This document shows, piece by piece, positions 49,598 to 59,386 of a stretch of DNA of 64,000 bases (positions are counted from its first letter, which is position 1; every line of letters starts with the position of its first letter). The notes beneath the pieces were generated by a model that was given only the letters and a program-made list of their open reading frames with translations, was not told the DNA's origin and ran no database searches. Source of the stretch: Aquibacillus salsiterrae (lineage in GTDB: Bacteria; Bacillota; Bacilli; Bacillales; Amphibacillaceae); the NCBI RefSeq assembly GCF_028416595.1, contig NZ_JAMQKC010000002.1, forward strand, positions 372,001-436,000. The letters are read 5' to 3'. The position numbers and the translations under genes were made by a program.

Positions 49598-50514
49598 TGC
49601 TTTGCATTTTCGAAGGGCTTGATTATTCCATATATTGCATCGGTGTATGGTAAAGTTAGTCCTTTTTGTTTCGCTAAACGTAGTGCTCCACCGTGTATGT
49701 GTTCTACTTCTAGTTGCCCACCTTTTCGACGGTCCTGGTGCATGGAAGAGGTTGCTTCGTCTGCAAGTGAGGCTAAATTAGACATTGCTTTACCTACGTG
49801 TTTACTTGTTAACGGGATGTCATATGCATTTGCTAACTGTTGCATTTCAATTAATACTTTGTTCGCTATTTCCAGTGTGGCAGGATTTCTTCTTATCTCT
49901 CCAATAGCTAGGTTAGTAGCTGTTGTGATTCCGGAGAACGCCGTTATAAACATATATTTGTTCCACATTTCAAGAACAACGTCATCTGAAACGACAACAT
50001 TCATGTTGGCATTATGTGCGCTTTCGGCAAACTTATTACAGATTTCCTTTTGCGATGGGTGAAGAGGTCCTAGTCGTAAATCATGGAAACTACTGGAATG
50101 GACCACATCCCCATCAGAGTTAAGAGTGGATATAATAAAGCATAATCCCCCGAGTACCGCTTCTTGGCCAAGTTTTTCTTGTAAAATAGATATATGTTCC
50201 ATCCCATTAAGTAATGGAAGTATTTTGGCTCCTTTATTAACTAAAGTTTTAAGTTGGGCAATGGAATTTTCCAAGTGGTATCCCTTTACACCAAATAAGA
50301 CTAAATCGACTTCATCTATGTCGTTCGGGCTTGTAACTACTTTCGGTTCCTTAATTGCATAATTTCCTTCGACACTAGTAATAATTAATCCTTGGCGACT
50401 CAACTGGCTAGCGCGTTTTTCTCTAACAAGAAAGGTAACATCCTCTCCAACCTGTTCTAGCCTTGCACCAAAATATGCACCAACTGCTCCTGCTCCTACT
50501 ACAACAATTTTCAA
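49594..50514 (-). CDS. panE: 2-dehydropantoate 2-reductase family protein
   Basis: 306 residues. N-terminal NADP motif VVVGAGAVGAYFGARL, then KGYHLENSI, the catalytic Lys in EMWNKYMFITAFSG and C-terminal GGQLEVEHIHGGA. PanE/ApbA family: ketopantoate reduction for CoA synthesis, though paralogues with other substrates are common. TTG start after AGGAGG. Lone gene on the minus strand; its end lies in a repeat. Confidence 0.85.
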   Translation of the reverse strand: MKIVVVGAGAVGAYFGARLEQVGEDVTFLVREKRASQLSRQGLIITSVEGNYAIKEPKVVTSPNDIDEVDLVLFGVKGYHLENSIAQLKTLVNKGAKILPLLNGMEHISILQEKLGQEAVLGGLCFIISTLNSDGDVVHSSSFHDLRLGPLHPSQKEICNKFAESAHNANMNVVVSDDVVLEMWNKYMFITAFSGITTATNLAIGEIRRNPATLEIANKVLIEMQQLANAYDIPLTSKHVGKAMSNLASLADEATSSMHQDRRKGGQLEVEHIHGGALRLAKQKGLTLPYTDAIYGIIKPFENAKQ

Positions 50515-50913
50515 AATAATTCCTCCTATTGAACTTCATGCATTCTCTTGTGTGCTAGTTCGCATCATTAGATGTTCGATTCAGGTGTAATGACCTGAAT
50601 GCCCTTTTTTCTGTTTTCGCTTAGCTGATTTATTTTGCATTTGAAAACCAGCCGTGGGTAACGTGCAGTTTCTAGAAAAATACAGGTATTGATCTGCAGC
50701 TAACCACTACTAAACATTACTATGCAAAAAATAGAAAAAAAATCACGGTATCCCCAAAAAAAGATGTAAGGGAGGACTGACTTTATTTCGCTATATATTA
50801 ATAGTTAGAAATATGATATACTTCATACGGTAAAACTCGCAACTATAGATTACTAATGAAGTTGTTCAAAAGGGTGGTTTTCTCCTCTTGGACGATTGTA
50901 AGGGGGAGACTTA
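50515..50913. other. Divergent intergenic region with an orphan terminator-like hairpin
   Basis: The 399-base gap between panE (minus) and the TPR gene (plus). It has a plus-strand hairpin ATTCAGGT/ACCTGAAT (50579-50600) followed by T6, with no gene in front of it. It could attenuate a leader or stop antisense transcription. No open reading frame is evident. Confidence 0.5.
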
Positions 50914-51918
50914 ATGATTACCACAGAGGAAATTAGCATAAATGAAAAACTAGATAAAGTCATCCCATTTATTCCTGAAGGAGACTTCTATTTTACTAAA
51001 GGAGTAGAGGCCTTTCAAAAAAGAAAATTTGATCTAGCATTAAAGTGGTTAAAAAAAGCGGTTGAACTAGAACCAGATGAACCATTATACCAATGTCAAA
51101 TGTCAATTATCTATACCGAAATTGGTGCTTACCATGCTGCCAATCAAATGTTAACTAAAGTACTCGCTGTAAATGGAGATAGTTACATTGATTGTTATTA
51201 CCTCATTGCAAATAATTATGCGCATCTCGGTTTGTTACAAGATGCTAAAAAATATATAGAAACCTATTTAGAGAAAGCACCGGATGGTGATTTTCGTGTA
51301 GATGCTGAAAACTTGCTAACTGTTTTAGATATAAGTGAGGACGATGAAGATGATTGGGCTTTTGAGGAGGAAGATGAATTATTAGTCTACCAAGAAACAG
51401 CCTTTTTTCATTTGGAACGAGAAGAGTGGGAAACTGCCCTGCCATTATTAGAAGATATGATGGCTATGTTCCCGGAACATGTATACGCTAAGCACGAATA
51501 TAGCTTTGCGTTATTTTTTGCTGGAAACGAACAAGAAGCACTAAATTTGGAAAGAAAATGGTTGAAAAAGGACCGACAATCATTGTTTAGCCATACGAAC
51601 TTAGCCGTTTTTTATCATCATCGACGACAATATAAACTACGCGATCGTCATATTGAGGCACTTATGAAAGTATTTCCAATCCACGAACAACAAAAATTAC
51701 GAATTGCACTTGTTCTAGCTCGTACCGGTTATTATGAAGAAGCTCTGCTTCGTTTTATGTCGTTACCCAAGTCTCAATTGCTTGGTCATATTTCCTATTA
51801 TAAATGGTATTCGCTTGTACTTTATCGGGTTGGTCAAGTGGATAAAGCTAAGTTACTGTGGGAGGAAGGTTGTATGAAGCATCCCACTTTATTAGAAGTT
51901 CGCGCACCTTGGATATGA
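50914..51918 (+). CDS. Tetratricopeptide repeat protein
   Basis: 334 residues. TPR-like helical pairs: AFQKRKFDLALKWLKKAVEL, MSIIYTEIGAYHAANQML, AHLGLLQDAKKYIETYL, then an acidic linker (DISEDDEDDWAFEEEDE, about 140-155) and more repeats. No signal peptide. It precedes trxB, the place of TPR gene yvcD in B. subtilis, but I do not claim identity. Probably a scaffold protein. AGGGGGAGAC precedes the ATG. Confidence 0.82.
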   Translation: MITTEEISINEKLDKVIPFIPEGDFYFTKGVEAFQKRKFDLALKWLKKAVELEPDEPLYQCQMSIIYTEIGAYHAANQMLTKVLAVNGDSYIDCYYLIANNYAHLGLLQDAKKYIETYLEKAPDGDFRVDAENLLTVLDISEDDEDDWAFEEEDELLVYQETAFFHLEREEWETALPLLEDMMAMFPEHVYAKHEYSFALFFAGNEQEALNLERKWLKKDRQSLFSHTNLAVFYHHRRQYKLRDRHIEALMKVFPIHEQQKLRIALVLARTGYYEEALLRFMSLPKSQLLGHISYYKWYSLVLYRVGQVDKAKLLWEEGCMKHPTLLEVRAPWI

Positions 51919-52015
51919 ATAATGTAACCTCATCTTACAAAAAGTATGTAACATGAGCAGAATATTAGACCTTATATCATAAATAATTGATAATAATGTA
52001 GAATATTGCTTTTAA

Positions 52016-52987
<972 letters not shown>

Positions 52988-53094
52988 AGTGCCTTTCAGG
53001 GGTTACCAAGGCGCCCCGCTTTTCTTACAAGATAAGAAAGTATAAAAAAAACCAAAAGCTGTCTAGCTCCGGGCGCCCTGCGCTTTTCTTATTA
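52988..53094. repeat. MITE-like dispersed repeat: a 3' remnant plus an internally deleted copy
   Basis: A 3' end remnant (GGGGTTACCAAGGCGCC, CTTTTCTTAC) starts directly after the trxB stop. Then comes a short copy 53028-53094: AAGATAAGAAAGTATAAAAA, AAAGCTGTCTAGCTCCGGGC joined to GCCCTGCGCTTTTCTTATT. Confidence 0.75.
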
Positions 53095-53191
53095 ACCGTA
53101 ATTACAATTTAACCTGGTTGTAACACGTACGAAATATAAATTGGGTATAATGTAATTAACTAATTGACCCCCTTTTTATAAATATAGATGA

Positions 53192-53231
53192 AAGCACAGG
53201 TGTATTTCGCCTGTGCCGTTTTTTTTTTTTA
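53192..53231 (+). terminator. Strong terminator upstream of yvcI
   Basis: GCACAGG (53194-53200) pairs with CCTGTGC (53210-53216), followed by about 11 T. The nearest plus-strand gene ends 200 bases before it, so it may end trxB readthrough or a short unannotated RNA from the promoter-like TATAAT stretch near 53145. The remaining part of the 405-base gap shows no gene. Confidence 0.8.
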
Positions 53232-53392
53232 CTTAGCTTTTTGGCGCTTTGAACTTTATAAGGAAAATATAAGCTGGACTACATAAACAGTATTTCTAAA
53301 TCATTGTTTGTGAGAATATAAATGTTCATTGTATAATAAAGAAAGATTGTCTCTTCAAAAACGACTATCTTTTTAGAAAGAGTTGATAAGGA

Positions 53393-53866
53393 TTGCGTCG
53401 AGTAACAAATTGTATATTGCGATATAAGGATCATGTATTACTATTGAAAAAACCGAAACGTGGTTGGTATGCCATGCCTGGTGGTAAGATGGAGCGTGGT
53501 GAATCGATTAAGGAATCTGTGATAAGGGAAGTTAAAGAAGAAACGGGTTTACAAATAAAAGAACCGAAGTTACAAGGAGCCTTTACCATACTTGTAAAAA
53601 ATAAAGAAGAAATAATCCAAGAGTGGATGATGTTTACCTTTTTTTGTAGCCAATTTGATGGAAAACTTTTTAAGAAAAGTGATGAGGGTGAACTGGAGTG
53701 GGTACCTGTTTCTGAAGTTCTGAATAAACCGATGGCAGAGGGAGACCGCTCTATCTATAAACATATCCTTGAAAACGATCAAATGATATATGGAACGTTT
53801 ACGTACACGGAAGATTATCATTTACTAAATGTCCGATTAGATCCACCAAGCGATAGTAAGCCTTAA
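53393..53866 (+). CDS. yvcI: Nudix hydrolase YvcI
   Basis: 157 residues. Nudix box [23 protein letters not shown] (residues about 27-49) is complete. Family members remove nucleoside diphosphate-linked compounds; the exact substrate is unknown. TTG start fixed by homology ([18 protein letters not shown]); the ribosome site (AAGG) is very close. First gene of the conserved yvcI-rapZ-yvcK-whiA-crh set. Confidence 0.9.
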   Translation: MRRVTNCILRYKDHVLLLKKPKRGWYAMPGGKMERGESIKESVIREVKEETGLQIKEPKLQGAFTILVKNKEEIIQEWMMFTFFCSQFDGKLFKKSDEGELEWVPVSEVLNKPMAEGDRSIYKHILENDQMIYGTFTYTEDYHLLNVRLDPPSDSKP

Positions 53867-53883
53867 AAAAGGAGAGGTCAACG

Positions 53884-54768
53884 TTGGCTGCTAAGGAACA
53901 AGAAACGAAGCTTGTAATTATCACAGGAATGTCCGGAGCTGGTAAAACAGTTGCAGTACAAAGTTTTGAAGATCTTGGCTATTATTGTGTCGATAATTTG
54001 CCTCCCGCATTACTTCCGAAATTCCTCGAACTAATGAGAGATGCTTCGAATAATATTCACCGTGTTGCGTTAGTTATGGACTTACGTGGCAGGGAGTTTT
54101 TTGATTCTTTATTTGAAGCACTAGACAAGCTCGGGAAAGAACAATGGCTAGAAGAACATATTTTGTTTCTAGATGCGGATGATCAATCGTTAGTATCAAG
54201 GTATAAAGAAACAAGAAGGTCCCACCCACTTGCTCAAGAGGGTCTCCCGTTAGAGGGAATTGAACAGGAAAGACGTATATTAGATGAGTTACGAGGAAGA
54301 GCGCAAAACATTATAAACACGACCAATTTAAAGCCAAAAGAGTTGCGGGAGAAAATTGTTAAAAAATATGGTGGAAACGGACAAGAAATATTTTCTGTCC
54401 ATTTTGCTTCTTTCGGGTTTAAATATGGACTCCCGATCGACTCAGATCTAGTGTTTGACGTACGTTTTTTACCTAACCCTCATTATGTGGAACATATGCG
54501 TCCGTTAACCGGATTAAATGAAGAAGTATCCTCCTACGTATTTAAATGGTCTGACACACAGATCTTTTTGGAAAAGGTTAGTGATTTATTGCGTTTTATG
54601 CTACCTCAGTACAAAAAGGAAGGCAAAAGTCAATTAGTTGTTGCGATTGGTTGTACTGGAGGCCAACACCGTTCTGTGGCAATTGCAGAGCATTTTGCGA
54701 AGCAATTTTCTACTAACTATATTACACATGTTAGTCATCGTGATATAGATAAAAGAAAGGGACGTTAA
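53884..54768 (+). CDS. rapZ: RNase adapter/nucleotide-binding protein RapZ (YvcJ)
   Basis: 294 residues. Walker A GMSGAGKT (15-22), [19 protein letters not shown] and C-terminal [15 protein letters not shown]. In Gram-negatives RapZ regulates glmS; in Bacillus YvcJ is a GTP/ATP-binding protein affecting competence. TTG start after AGGAGAGG. Confidence 0.95.
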   Translation: MAAKEQETKLVIITGMSGAGKTVAVQSFEDLGYYCVDNLPPALLPKFLELMRDASNNIHRVALVMDLRGREFFDSLFEALDKLGKEQWLEEHILFLDADDQSLVSRYKETRRSHPLAQEGLPLEGIEQERRILDELRGRAQNIINTTNLKPKELREKIVKKYGGNGQEIFSVHFASFGFKYGLPIDSDLVFDVRFLPNPHYVEHMRPLTGLNEEVSSYVFKWSDTQIFLEKVSDLLRFMLPQYKKEGKSQLVVAIGCTGGQHRSVAIAEHFAKQFSTNYITHVSHRDIDKRKGR

Positions 54769-54772
54769 TTGT

Positions 54773-55726
54773 ATGACTGTTATTAAAAAACGAAATGTGG
54801 CTGTTTTAGGTGGCGGGACTGGTATGCCAGTACTCCTTCGAGGCTTGAAAGACTATCCGATTGATCTATCTGCAATTGTTACCGTTGCAGATGATGGTGG
54901 AAGTTCAGGCCGGCTACGTAACGAAATGGCAATGCCAGCACCTGGTGATATAAGAAATGTAATAGCTGCGTTATCTGATGTAGAACCAATGCTGATGGAA
55001 TTATTTCAACATCGTTTTAAAAATGGTAATAGCTTGTCTGGTCATTCGATGGGAAACCTACTACTTGCAGCAATGACATCTGTTACTGGGGACTTTTATA
55101 ATGGGATTAAGGAAATATCGAGAGTGTTAAATGTGAAAGGGAAAATTTATCCTATTGCCAACCAAAACATGTATTTACATGCTGAAATGGAAGATGGCGA
55201 AATAATCACTGGTGAGTCGAACATCCCACTTGCAAATAAAAAAATTAAGCGAGTCTTTCTTCAGCCTGAACCAGTACTGCCGCTACCGGAAGCAGTCCAA
55301 GCTGTAATAGATGCAGATCTCGTTGTCATTGCCCCTGGTAGCTTATATACGAGTACCTTACCGAATATGATTGTACCGCAAATTGGAGATGCTTTAAGAA
55401 ATACAACAGGTAAAGTTGTTTACGTTTGTAATGTGATGACACAACAAGGGGAAACAAGTGGCTATACTGCTGCAGACCACGTCCAAGCTATAACAAACCA
55501 TGTCGGTGAAGGATGCATTCATTCAATTATTGTAAATAATAAGCCAATTGTCAGTGATGTCCGTAAAATATACGCCGAAGAAAACGCGGAGCCAGTTGTT
55601 TATGATACGGACCGGTTACGAAGAATGGGACTAGAAATAATTGAAGCAGATATCATTGACCACAGCAAAAGAATGCTCCGTCATGATACGGGAAAAGTTG
55701 CAAAATTACTTTATTCCTTGTTGTAA
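54773..55726 (+). CDS. yvcK: Gluconeogenesis/cell-wall factor YvcK (GlmR)
   Basis: 317 residues, CofD-like fold: VLGGGTGMPVLLRGLKDYP, TVADDGGSSGRLRNE, GHSMGNLLLAAMT. Binds UDP-GlcNAc and, in B. subtilis, stimulates GlmS to direct carbon into wall precursors on gluconeogenic media. Four bases after rapZ. Confidence 0.95.
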   Translation: MTVIKKRNVAVLGGGTGMPVLLRGLKDYPIDLSAIVTVADDGGSSGRLRNEMAMPAPGDIRNVIAALSDVEPMLMELFQHRFKNGNSLSGHSMGNLLLAAMTSVTGDFYNGIKEISRVLNVKGKIYPIANQNMYLHAEMEDGEIITGESNIPLANKKIKRVFLQPEPVLPLPEAVQAVIDADLVVIAPGSLYTSTLPNMIVPQIGDALRNTTGKVVYVCNVMTQQGETSGYTAADHVQAITNHVGEGCIHSIIVNNKPIVSDVRKIYAEENAEPVVYDTDRLRRMGLEIIEADIIDHSKRMLRHDTGKVAKLLYSLL

Positions 55727-55768
55727 AAAAGCCAAACAACAGGTTAAACCACTGGGGAGGTGATGGGC

Positions 55769-56713
55769 TTGTCGTTTGCTTCAGACATAAAGAAAGAGCT
55801 CACTCAGATTACGAATGATTCTTGTTGTACGCAGTCCGAATTGGCTGCATTAATCCGAATGAATGGTGCTATTTCCTTTTCAAGGCAAGAATATGTTTTA
55901 GATGTCCAAACAGAAAATGCAGCAATTGCAAGACGAATTTATACGTTAATTAAATCGTTATATTCGTATCCAGTCGAGTTACTTGTTCGAAAGAAAATGA
56001 AATTGAAAAAGAATAACGTTTATATCGTCCGGATGGCAGAAGGAGTCCGTCCGATTTTAGCCGACCTTGAAATATTGGAAGAACCGTTAAAATTAATCCG
56101 ATCAATCTCGAATAAGTTCTTAGATAAGCTTTGTTGTCGTCGAGCTTATTTAAGAGGAGCGTTTTTAGCGGGAGGTTCGATTAACAACCCAGAAACATCC
56201 TCGTATCATTTAGAAATATCAAATTTTTATCAAGAGCATAACAATGCTATTTGTGAACTGATGAATTCCTTTAACCTGCACGCTCGCATTTTAGAACGAA
56301 AAAAAGGTTTTATTGTCTATCTGAAAGAAGCGGAGAAAATAACGGAATTCCTCAATTATGTTGGTGCACACCAAGCTTTATTGAAATTTGAGGATGTTCG
56401 AATTGTTCGAGATATGAGAAACTCAGTCAATCGGTTAGTGAACTGTGAAACTGCTAATTTAAACAAGACAATTGGAGCTGCATTCCGTCAGGTCGAAAAT
56501 ATTCGGTTCATTGAAAGAACAGTAGGTCTTGATGCGTTACCTGATAAATTAAAAGAAATAGCAGTCTTACGTGTTGAGTATCAAGAGATGTCTTTAAAAG
56601 AGCTTGGCGAACTTGTGTCGACGGGTAAGATTAGTAAATCAGGAATTAATCATCGATTACGTAAAATCGATGAATTTGCTGAAAAGGTAAGAAAAGGTGA
56701 AGTGATTAATTAA
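55769..56713 (+). CDS. whiA: DNA-binding protein WhiA
   Basis: 314 residues. [13 protein letters not shown] start, degenerate LAGLIDADG-endonuclease fold ([21 protein letters not shown]) and C-terminal helix-turn-helix ([26 protein letters not shown]). Affects cell division and chromosome segregation. TTG at 55769 has GGGGAGG 8 bases before it; the GTG at 55760 and ATG at 55763 overlap that site. Confidence 0.95.
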   Translation: MSFASDIKKELTQITNDSCCTQSELAALIRMNGAISFSRQEYVLDVQTENAAIARRIYTLIKSLYSYPVELLVRKKMKLKKNNVYIVRMAEGVRPILADLEILEEPLKLIRSISNKFLDKLCCRRAYLRGAFLAGGSINNPETSSYHLEISNFYQEHNNAICELMNSFNLHARILERKKGFIVYLKEAEKITEFLNYVGAHQALLKFEDVRIVRDMRNSVNRLVNCETANLNKTIGAAFRQVENIRFIERTVGLDALPDKLKEIAVLRVEYQEMSLKELGELVSTGKISKSGINHRLRKIDEFAEKVRKGEVIN

Positions 56714-56740
56714 AATGGGAAAATTGTCCTATTCGATTTC

Positions 56741-56812
56741 TTGTGGATAATTTAATATACATGCTATAATAGAAAATATCTCTCTTCCGCTGGACAGAGA
56801 GAATATTTTTTA
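56741..56812 (+). promoter_or_regulatory. Promoter followed by a terminator-like hairpin in the crh leader
   Basis: TTGTGG (56741-56746) and TATAAT (56765-56770) with an 18-base spacer. Just downstream, CTCTC (56780-56784, with ATAT before) pairs with GAGAG (56797-56801, with AATAT after), followed by T5. It may end whiA transcripts or attenuate the crh promoter. Confidence 0.6.
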
Positions 56813-56820
56813 CATCTCTA

Positions 56821-56834
56821 TGATAGCGCTTTCT
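56821..56834 (+). promoter_or_regulatory. Candidate CcpA cre site before crh
   Basis: TGATAGCGCTTTCT matches the cre consensus TGWNANCGNTNWCA at all but the last base. It lies 17 bases before the crh start. Confidence 0.5.
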
Positions 56835-56850
56835 AAAGGGGGGGTTAATT

Positions 56851-57102
56851 TTGATTGAAAAATCTGTTGTTGTAGAATTAGAATCTGGGTTGCAAGCAAG
56901 GCTAGCAGCCGAATTTGTCCAAAAGGCAAATGGATATGTCTCTGAAGTTTTTTTAGAGAAAGATGGGAGAAGAGTTAATGCAAAAAGTATCATGGGTCTT
57001 ATGAGCTTAGCGATTACGTCTGGAGAACCAATTACAATTATTGCAAATGGAAAAGATGATGAAACAGCTGTTAATGAATTGACTAACTTTGTCAAAAACT
57101 AA
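56851..57102 (+). CDS. crh: Catabolite repression HPr-like protein Crh
   Basis: 83 residues, HPr fold. Position 15 is Gln (ESGLQARLAA) instead of the phosphorylatable His of HPr, while Ser46 (NAKSIMGLMSLA) is kept. So it cannot act in sugar transport but can be phosphorylated by HprK and serve as CcpA co-repressor. TTG start after AAAGGGGGGG. Last gene of the yvcI-crh group. Confidence 0.96.
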   Translation: MIEKSVVVELESGLQARLAAEFVQKANGYVSEVFLEKDGRRVNAKSIMGLMSLAITSGEPITIIANGKDDETAVNELTNFVKN

Positions 57103-57285
57103 CTACTCACTTATTACTACGTAAATACAGCACCTTCCTTACAAATGTAAACCCCAGGAACGACAAGTAAATATGCCAATTATAGGCTATCCCTACAAGT
57201 TCATTAATGAGAATCTCACTACCCGGGCTATTAATTTTAAAGAATACGAAGAAAAGGGAGGATAAATATCCGCCCTTTTCTTCAA

Positions 57286-57435
57286 AGTTAAGAAAGTATA
57301 AAAAAATCCAAGAGCTGTCTAGCTCCGGGCGCCTCCCCACCTGAGGCCATGAGTCAATCCCTTTTGTGGCAAAGACCGCCACGTTAGGTCTTGTCTTATG
57401 CCTGGCGGGCTAGCAAGGCGCTTGCGCTTTTGATC
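57286..57435. repeat. MITE-like dispersed repeat, full copy
   Basis: AAGTTAAGAAAGTATAAAAA, AAGAGCTGTCTAGCTCCGGG, GAGGCCATGAGTCAATCCCTT, the GTGGCAAAGACCGCCAC hairpin, CTTGTCTTATGCCTGGCGGG and the end GCGCTTTT. Lies between the convergent crh and clpP. The other ~180 bases of this 352-base gap show nothing further. Confidence 0.8.
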
Positions 57436-57454
57436 TCGACTTCTTGTTATTCTT

Positions 57455-58045
57455 TTATTCTGTAGGTTTTTTCTCCATTACATTATCAATCAAACCATAA
57501 TCTTTTGCTTTTTCAGCTGACATGAAGTTATCGCGTTCTGTATCGCGTTCAATGACTTCTAATGGTTGACCAGTTCGTTCTGATAAGATTTTGTTTAGCT
57601 TACTACGCATTTCAATGATACGATTAGCATGAATTTGGATATCTGTTGCTTGACCTTGTGTTCCACCAAGTGGTTGGTGAATCATTACTTCACTATTTGG
57701 TAATGCGTAACGCTTACCAGGCTCACCTGCTGCAAGTAAGAATGCACCCATTGATGCAGCCATACCGATACAAATAGTCGATACATTTGGTTTAATAAAT
57801 TGCATTGTATCGTAAATCGCCATACCAGCTGTAATCGAGCCGCCAGGAGAGTTGATGTACAACGAAATATCCTTATCAGGGTCTTCAGCTGCTAGAAATA
57901 ATAGCTGAGAAACAATGCTATTAGCAACATTGTCATCAATACCGCTTCCTAACATAATAATTCGGTCTTTCAATAGTCTTGAATAAATATCATATGCACG
58001 TTCCCCGCGGTTCGTTTGTTCAATTACTGTAGGTATTAAGTTCAT
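57455..58045 (-). CDS. clpP: ATP-dependent Clp protease proteolytic subunit
   Basis: 196 residues. Catalytic triad Ser98 (GMAASMGAF), His123 (MIHQPLGG) and Asp172 (ERDNFM). ATG at 58045 with GAGGAGG upstream; the longer frame from 58087 is not used. Forms the tetradecameric peptidase working with ClpC, ClpX and ClpE. A CtsR operator lies upstream. Confidence 0.97.
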   Translation of the reverse strand: MNLIPTVIEQTNRGERAYDIYSRLLKDRIIMLGSGIDDNVANSIVSQLLFLAAEDPDKDISLYINSPGGSITAGMAIYDTMQFIKPNVSTICIGMAASMGAFLLAAGEPGKRYALPNSEVMIHQPLGGTQGQATDIQIHANRIIEMRSKLNKILSERTGQPLEVIERDTERDNFMSAEKAKDYGLIDNVMEKKPTE

Positions 58046-58112
58046 TCGAATTTCCTCCTCTAACTTTATTAGTGTCGTTAAATACATTTGTAACTATGCT
58101 AATCTTAACTAA

Positions 58113-58132
58113 TTGGTCAATAAAGGTCAAAC
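58113..58132 (-). promoter_or_regulatory. CtsR operator of clpP
   Basis: GGTCAAT-AAA-GGTCAAA matches the CtsR heptad direct repeat (RGTCAAA NAN RGTCAAA) with one mismatch. Located about 70 bases upstream of the clpP start, so clpP should be heat-shock inducible. Confidence 0.82.
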
Positions 58133-58312
58133 AAAATGCAATGATTATGTATGTATTTTTCTAAGTAGCCTGTTTCGTTTGAATGTGGGATATCTTTGTA
58201 CGCTTTTAAGTGAGGAACTTCCTACTATAACCAATTTTCTCCTATAAGTATCGTATCCGCTTTTCGTTGGAAATAAACCTAAATAGAGTTTTTTTATTTT
58301 AAAATAGCCAAG

Positions 58313-58441
58313 TTATTCTAATTTATGATTTGAAATAACTAGGTATGACACCTTGTCTAACTTATTCATCATTTGGTTATCATAGAATTGAATTTGATAC
58401 GCCATTTGATATTTACCGATGGATGTTTTAAACTTTGACAT
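58313..58441 (-). CDS. Possible small protein, 42 residues
   Basis: Reads MSKFKTSIGKYQMAYQIQFY then DNQMMNKLDKVSYLVISNHK and LE. Supported by a good ribosome site (GAGGAGAG) 6 bases before the ATG on the minus strand. Net basic, no membrane segment. Not recognised. It occupies part of the 580-base gap between clpP and the tRNA; the rest shows only the CtsR site and AT-rich DNA. Confidence 0.5.
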   Translation of the reverse strand: MSKFKTSIGKYQMAYQIQFYDNQMMNKLDKVSYLVISNHKLE

Positions 58442-58628
58442 CGAATTCTCTCCTCAATCATTGTTTAACTGTATAACTTATGTAGGAAAGTTGTCTATTG
58501 ATAATAATTGCTCATTGGGTTTGGATTGAAATCATTTTACTAAAAGTTTGTTGAATTTTATATAATTATCCGTTATAATAAACTTTGTTCGATTTTTTGC
58601 TGAATACTGAATAAGTATTTTTTTTTGT

Positions 58629-58701
58629 GCGCCCGTAGCTCAGGGGATAGAGCAATGGTTTCCGGTACCATGTGTCGGGGGTTCGAATCCCTCCGGGCGC
58701 G
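58629..58701 (+). tRNA. tRNA-Arg (anticodon CCG)
   Basis: 73 nt cloverleaf: acceptor GCGCCCG/CGGGCGC, D stem GCTC/GAGC, anticodon stem ATGGT/ACCAT with loop TTCCGGT (anticodon CCG, reads CGG), T loop TTCGAAT, discriminator G. The CCA end is not encoded. It stands alone. Confidence 0.95.
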
Positions 58702-58737
58702 TTAAGTTTAAGCGGATGTGTCTAGTGTTGGTGGACG

Positions 58738-58765
58738 TTGACAGAAAAAAACAACCATGCTAGAC
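58738..58765 (+). promoter_or_regulatory. Probable promoter of the first S-box
   Basis: TTGACA (58738-58743), 16-base spacer, TAGACT (58760-58765). A good -35 with a moderate -10, 40 bases before the riboswitch. Confidence 0.55.
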
Positions 58766-58803
58766 TACATTTTAATAAAAAACTAATTTACTAATTTTAT
58801 ATT

Positions 58804-58918
58804 TCTTATCCAGAGAGGTGGAGGGACTGGCCCGATGAAACCCGGCAACCATCAAGTTTTTCATGAACTTGAAAAGGTGCCAATTCCTGCTAAGCACAGT
58901 ATGCTTGGAAGATAAGAG
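58804..58918 (+). ncRNA. SAM-I (S-box) riboswitch upstream of metX
   Basis: P1 CTTATC (58805-58810) with GATAAG (58911-58916). Core motifs CCAGAGAGGTGGAGGGACTG, GCCCGATGAAACCCGGCAACC and GGTGCCAATTCCTGC are canonical. A terminator follows, so binding of S-adenosylmethionine should shut off the genes below. Confidence 0.97.
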
Positions 58919-58931
58919 GAGAGCTGTACAT

Positions 58932-58963
58932 AAACCTCACTATCTTCTTAGTGAGGTTTTTTT
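58932..58963 (+). terminator. Riboswitch-controlled terminator 1
   Basis: AAACCTCAC (58932-58940) pairs with GTGAGGTTT (58951-58959), then T. Confidence 0.88.
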
Positions 58964-59357
58964 ATAAGATAAGAAAGCATAAAAAGATCCAAGAGCTGTC
59001 TAGTGCAGGGCGCCTAGCCCCTCGGGGTCATAAGTCAATCCCTTGTGTGGCAAAGACCGCCACGTCAGGGCTTGTCTTATGCCTGTCGGGTCTACCAAGG
59101 CGCTTGCGCTTTTCTGTTTGTCTAGCTACAGCGCCTAGCCCCTCGGGGTCATAAGTCAATCCCTTTTGTGGCAAAGAGCGCCACGTCAGGGCTTGACTTA
59201 TGCCTGTCGGGTCTAGCAAGGCGCTTTCGCTTTTCTATTTGTCTAGCTACAGCGCCTAGCCCCTCGGGGTCATAAGTCAATCCCTTTTGTGGCAAAGAGC
59301 GCCACGTCAGGGCTTGACTTATGCCTGTCGGGTCTAGCAAGGCGCTTTCGCTTTTCT
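58963..59357. repeat. Three tandem copies of the MITE-like repeat between S-box and metX
   Basis: Units of 121-122 bases aligned from TCTAG at 58999, 59121 and 59242. Copies 2 and 3 are almost identical; copy 1 is somewhat diverged. Each has GCGCC...GGCGC outer arms, CCCCTCGGGG, GGTCATAAGTCAATCCCT / AGGG-CTTGACTTATGCC arms and the GTGGCAAAGAGCGCCAC inner hairpin. Only the first has the 5' AAGATAAGAAAGCATAAAAA end. They add about 400 bases to the metX leader. Confidence 0.92.
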
Positions 59358-59386
59358 CAGTCTAACGAAAGGTGGTGGTAATTCCT

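Noticed and set aside
59028-59340. Minus-strand frames of about 63 codons reading LTWRSLPQKGLTYDPEG
   Set aside because: They come from the tandem repeat units; similar frames occur at other copies (32786, 57107) without ribosome sites.
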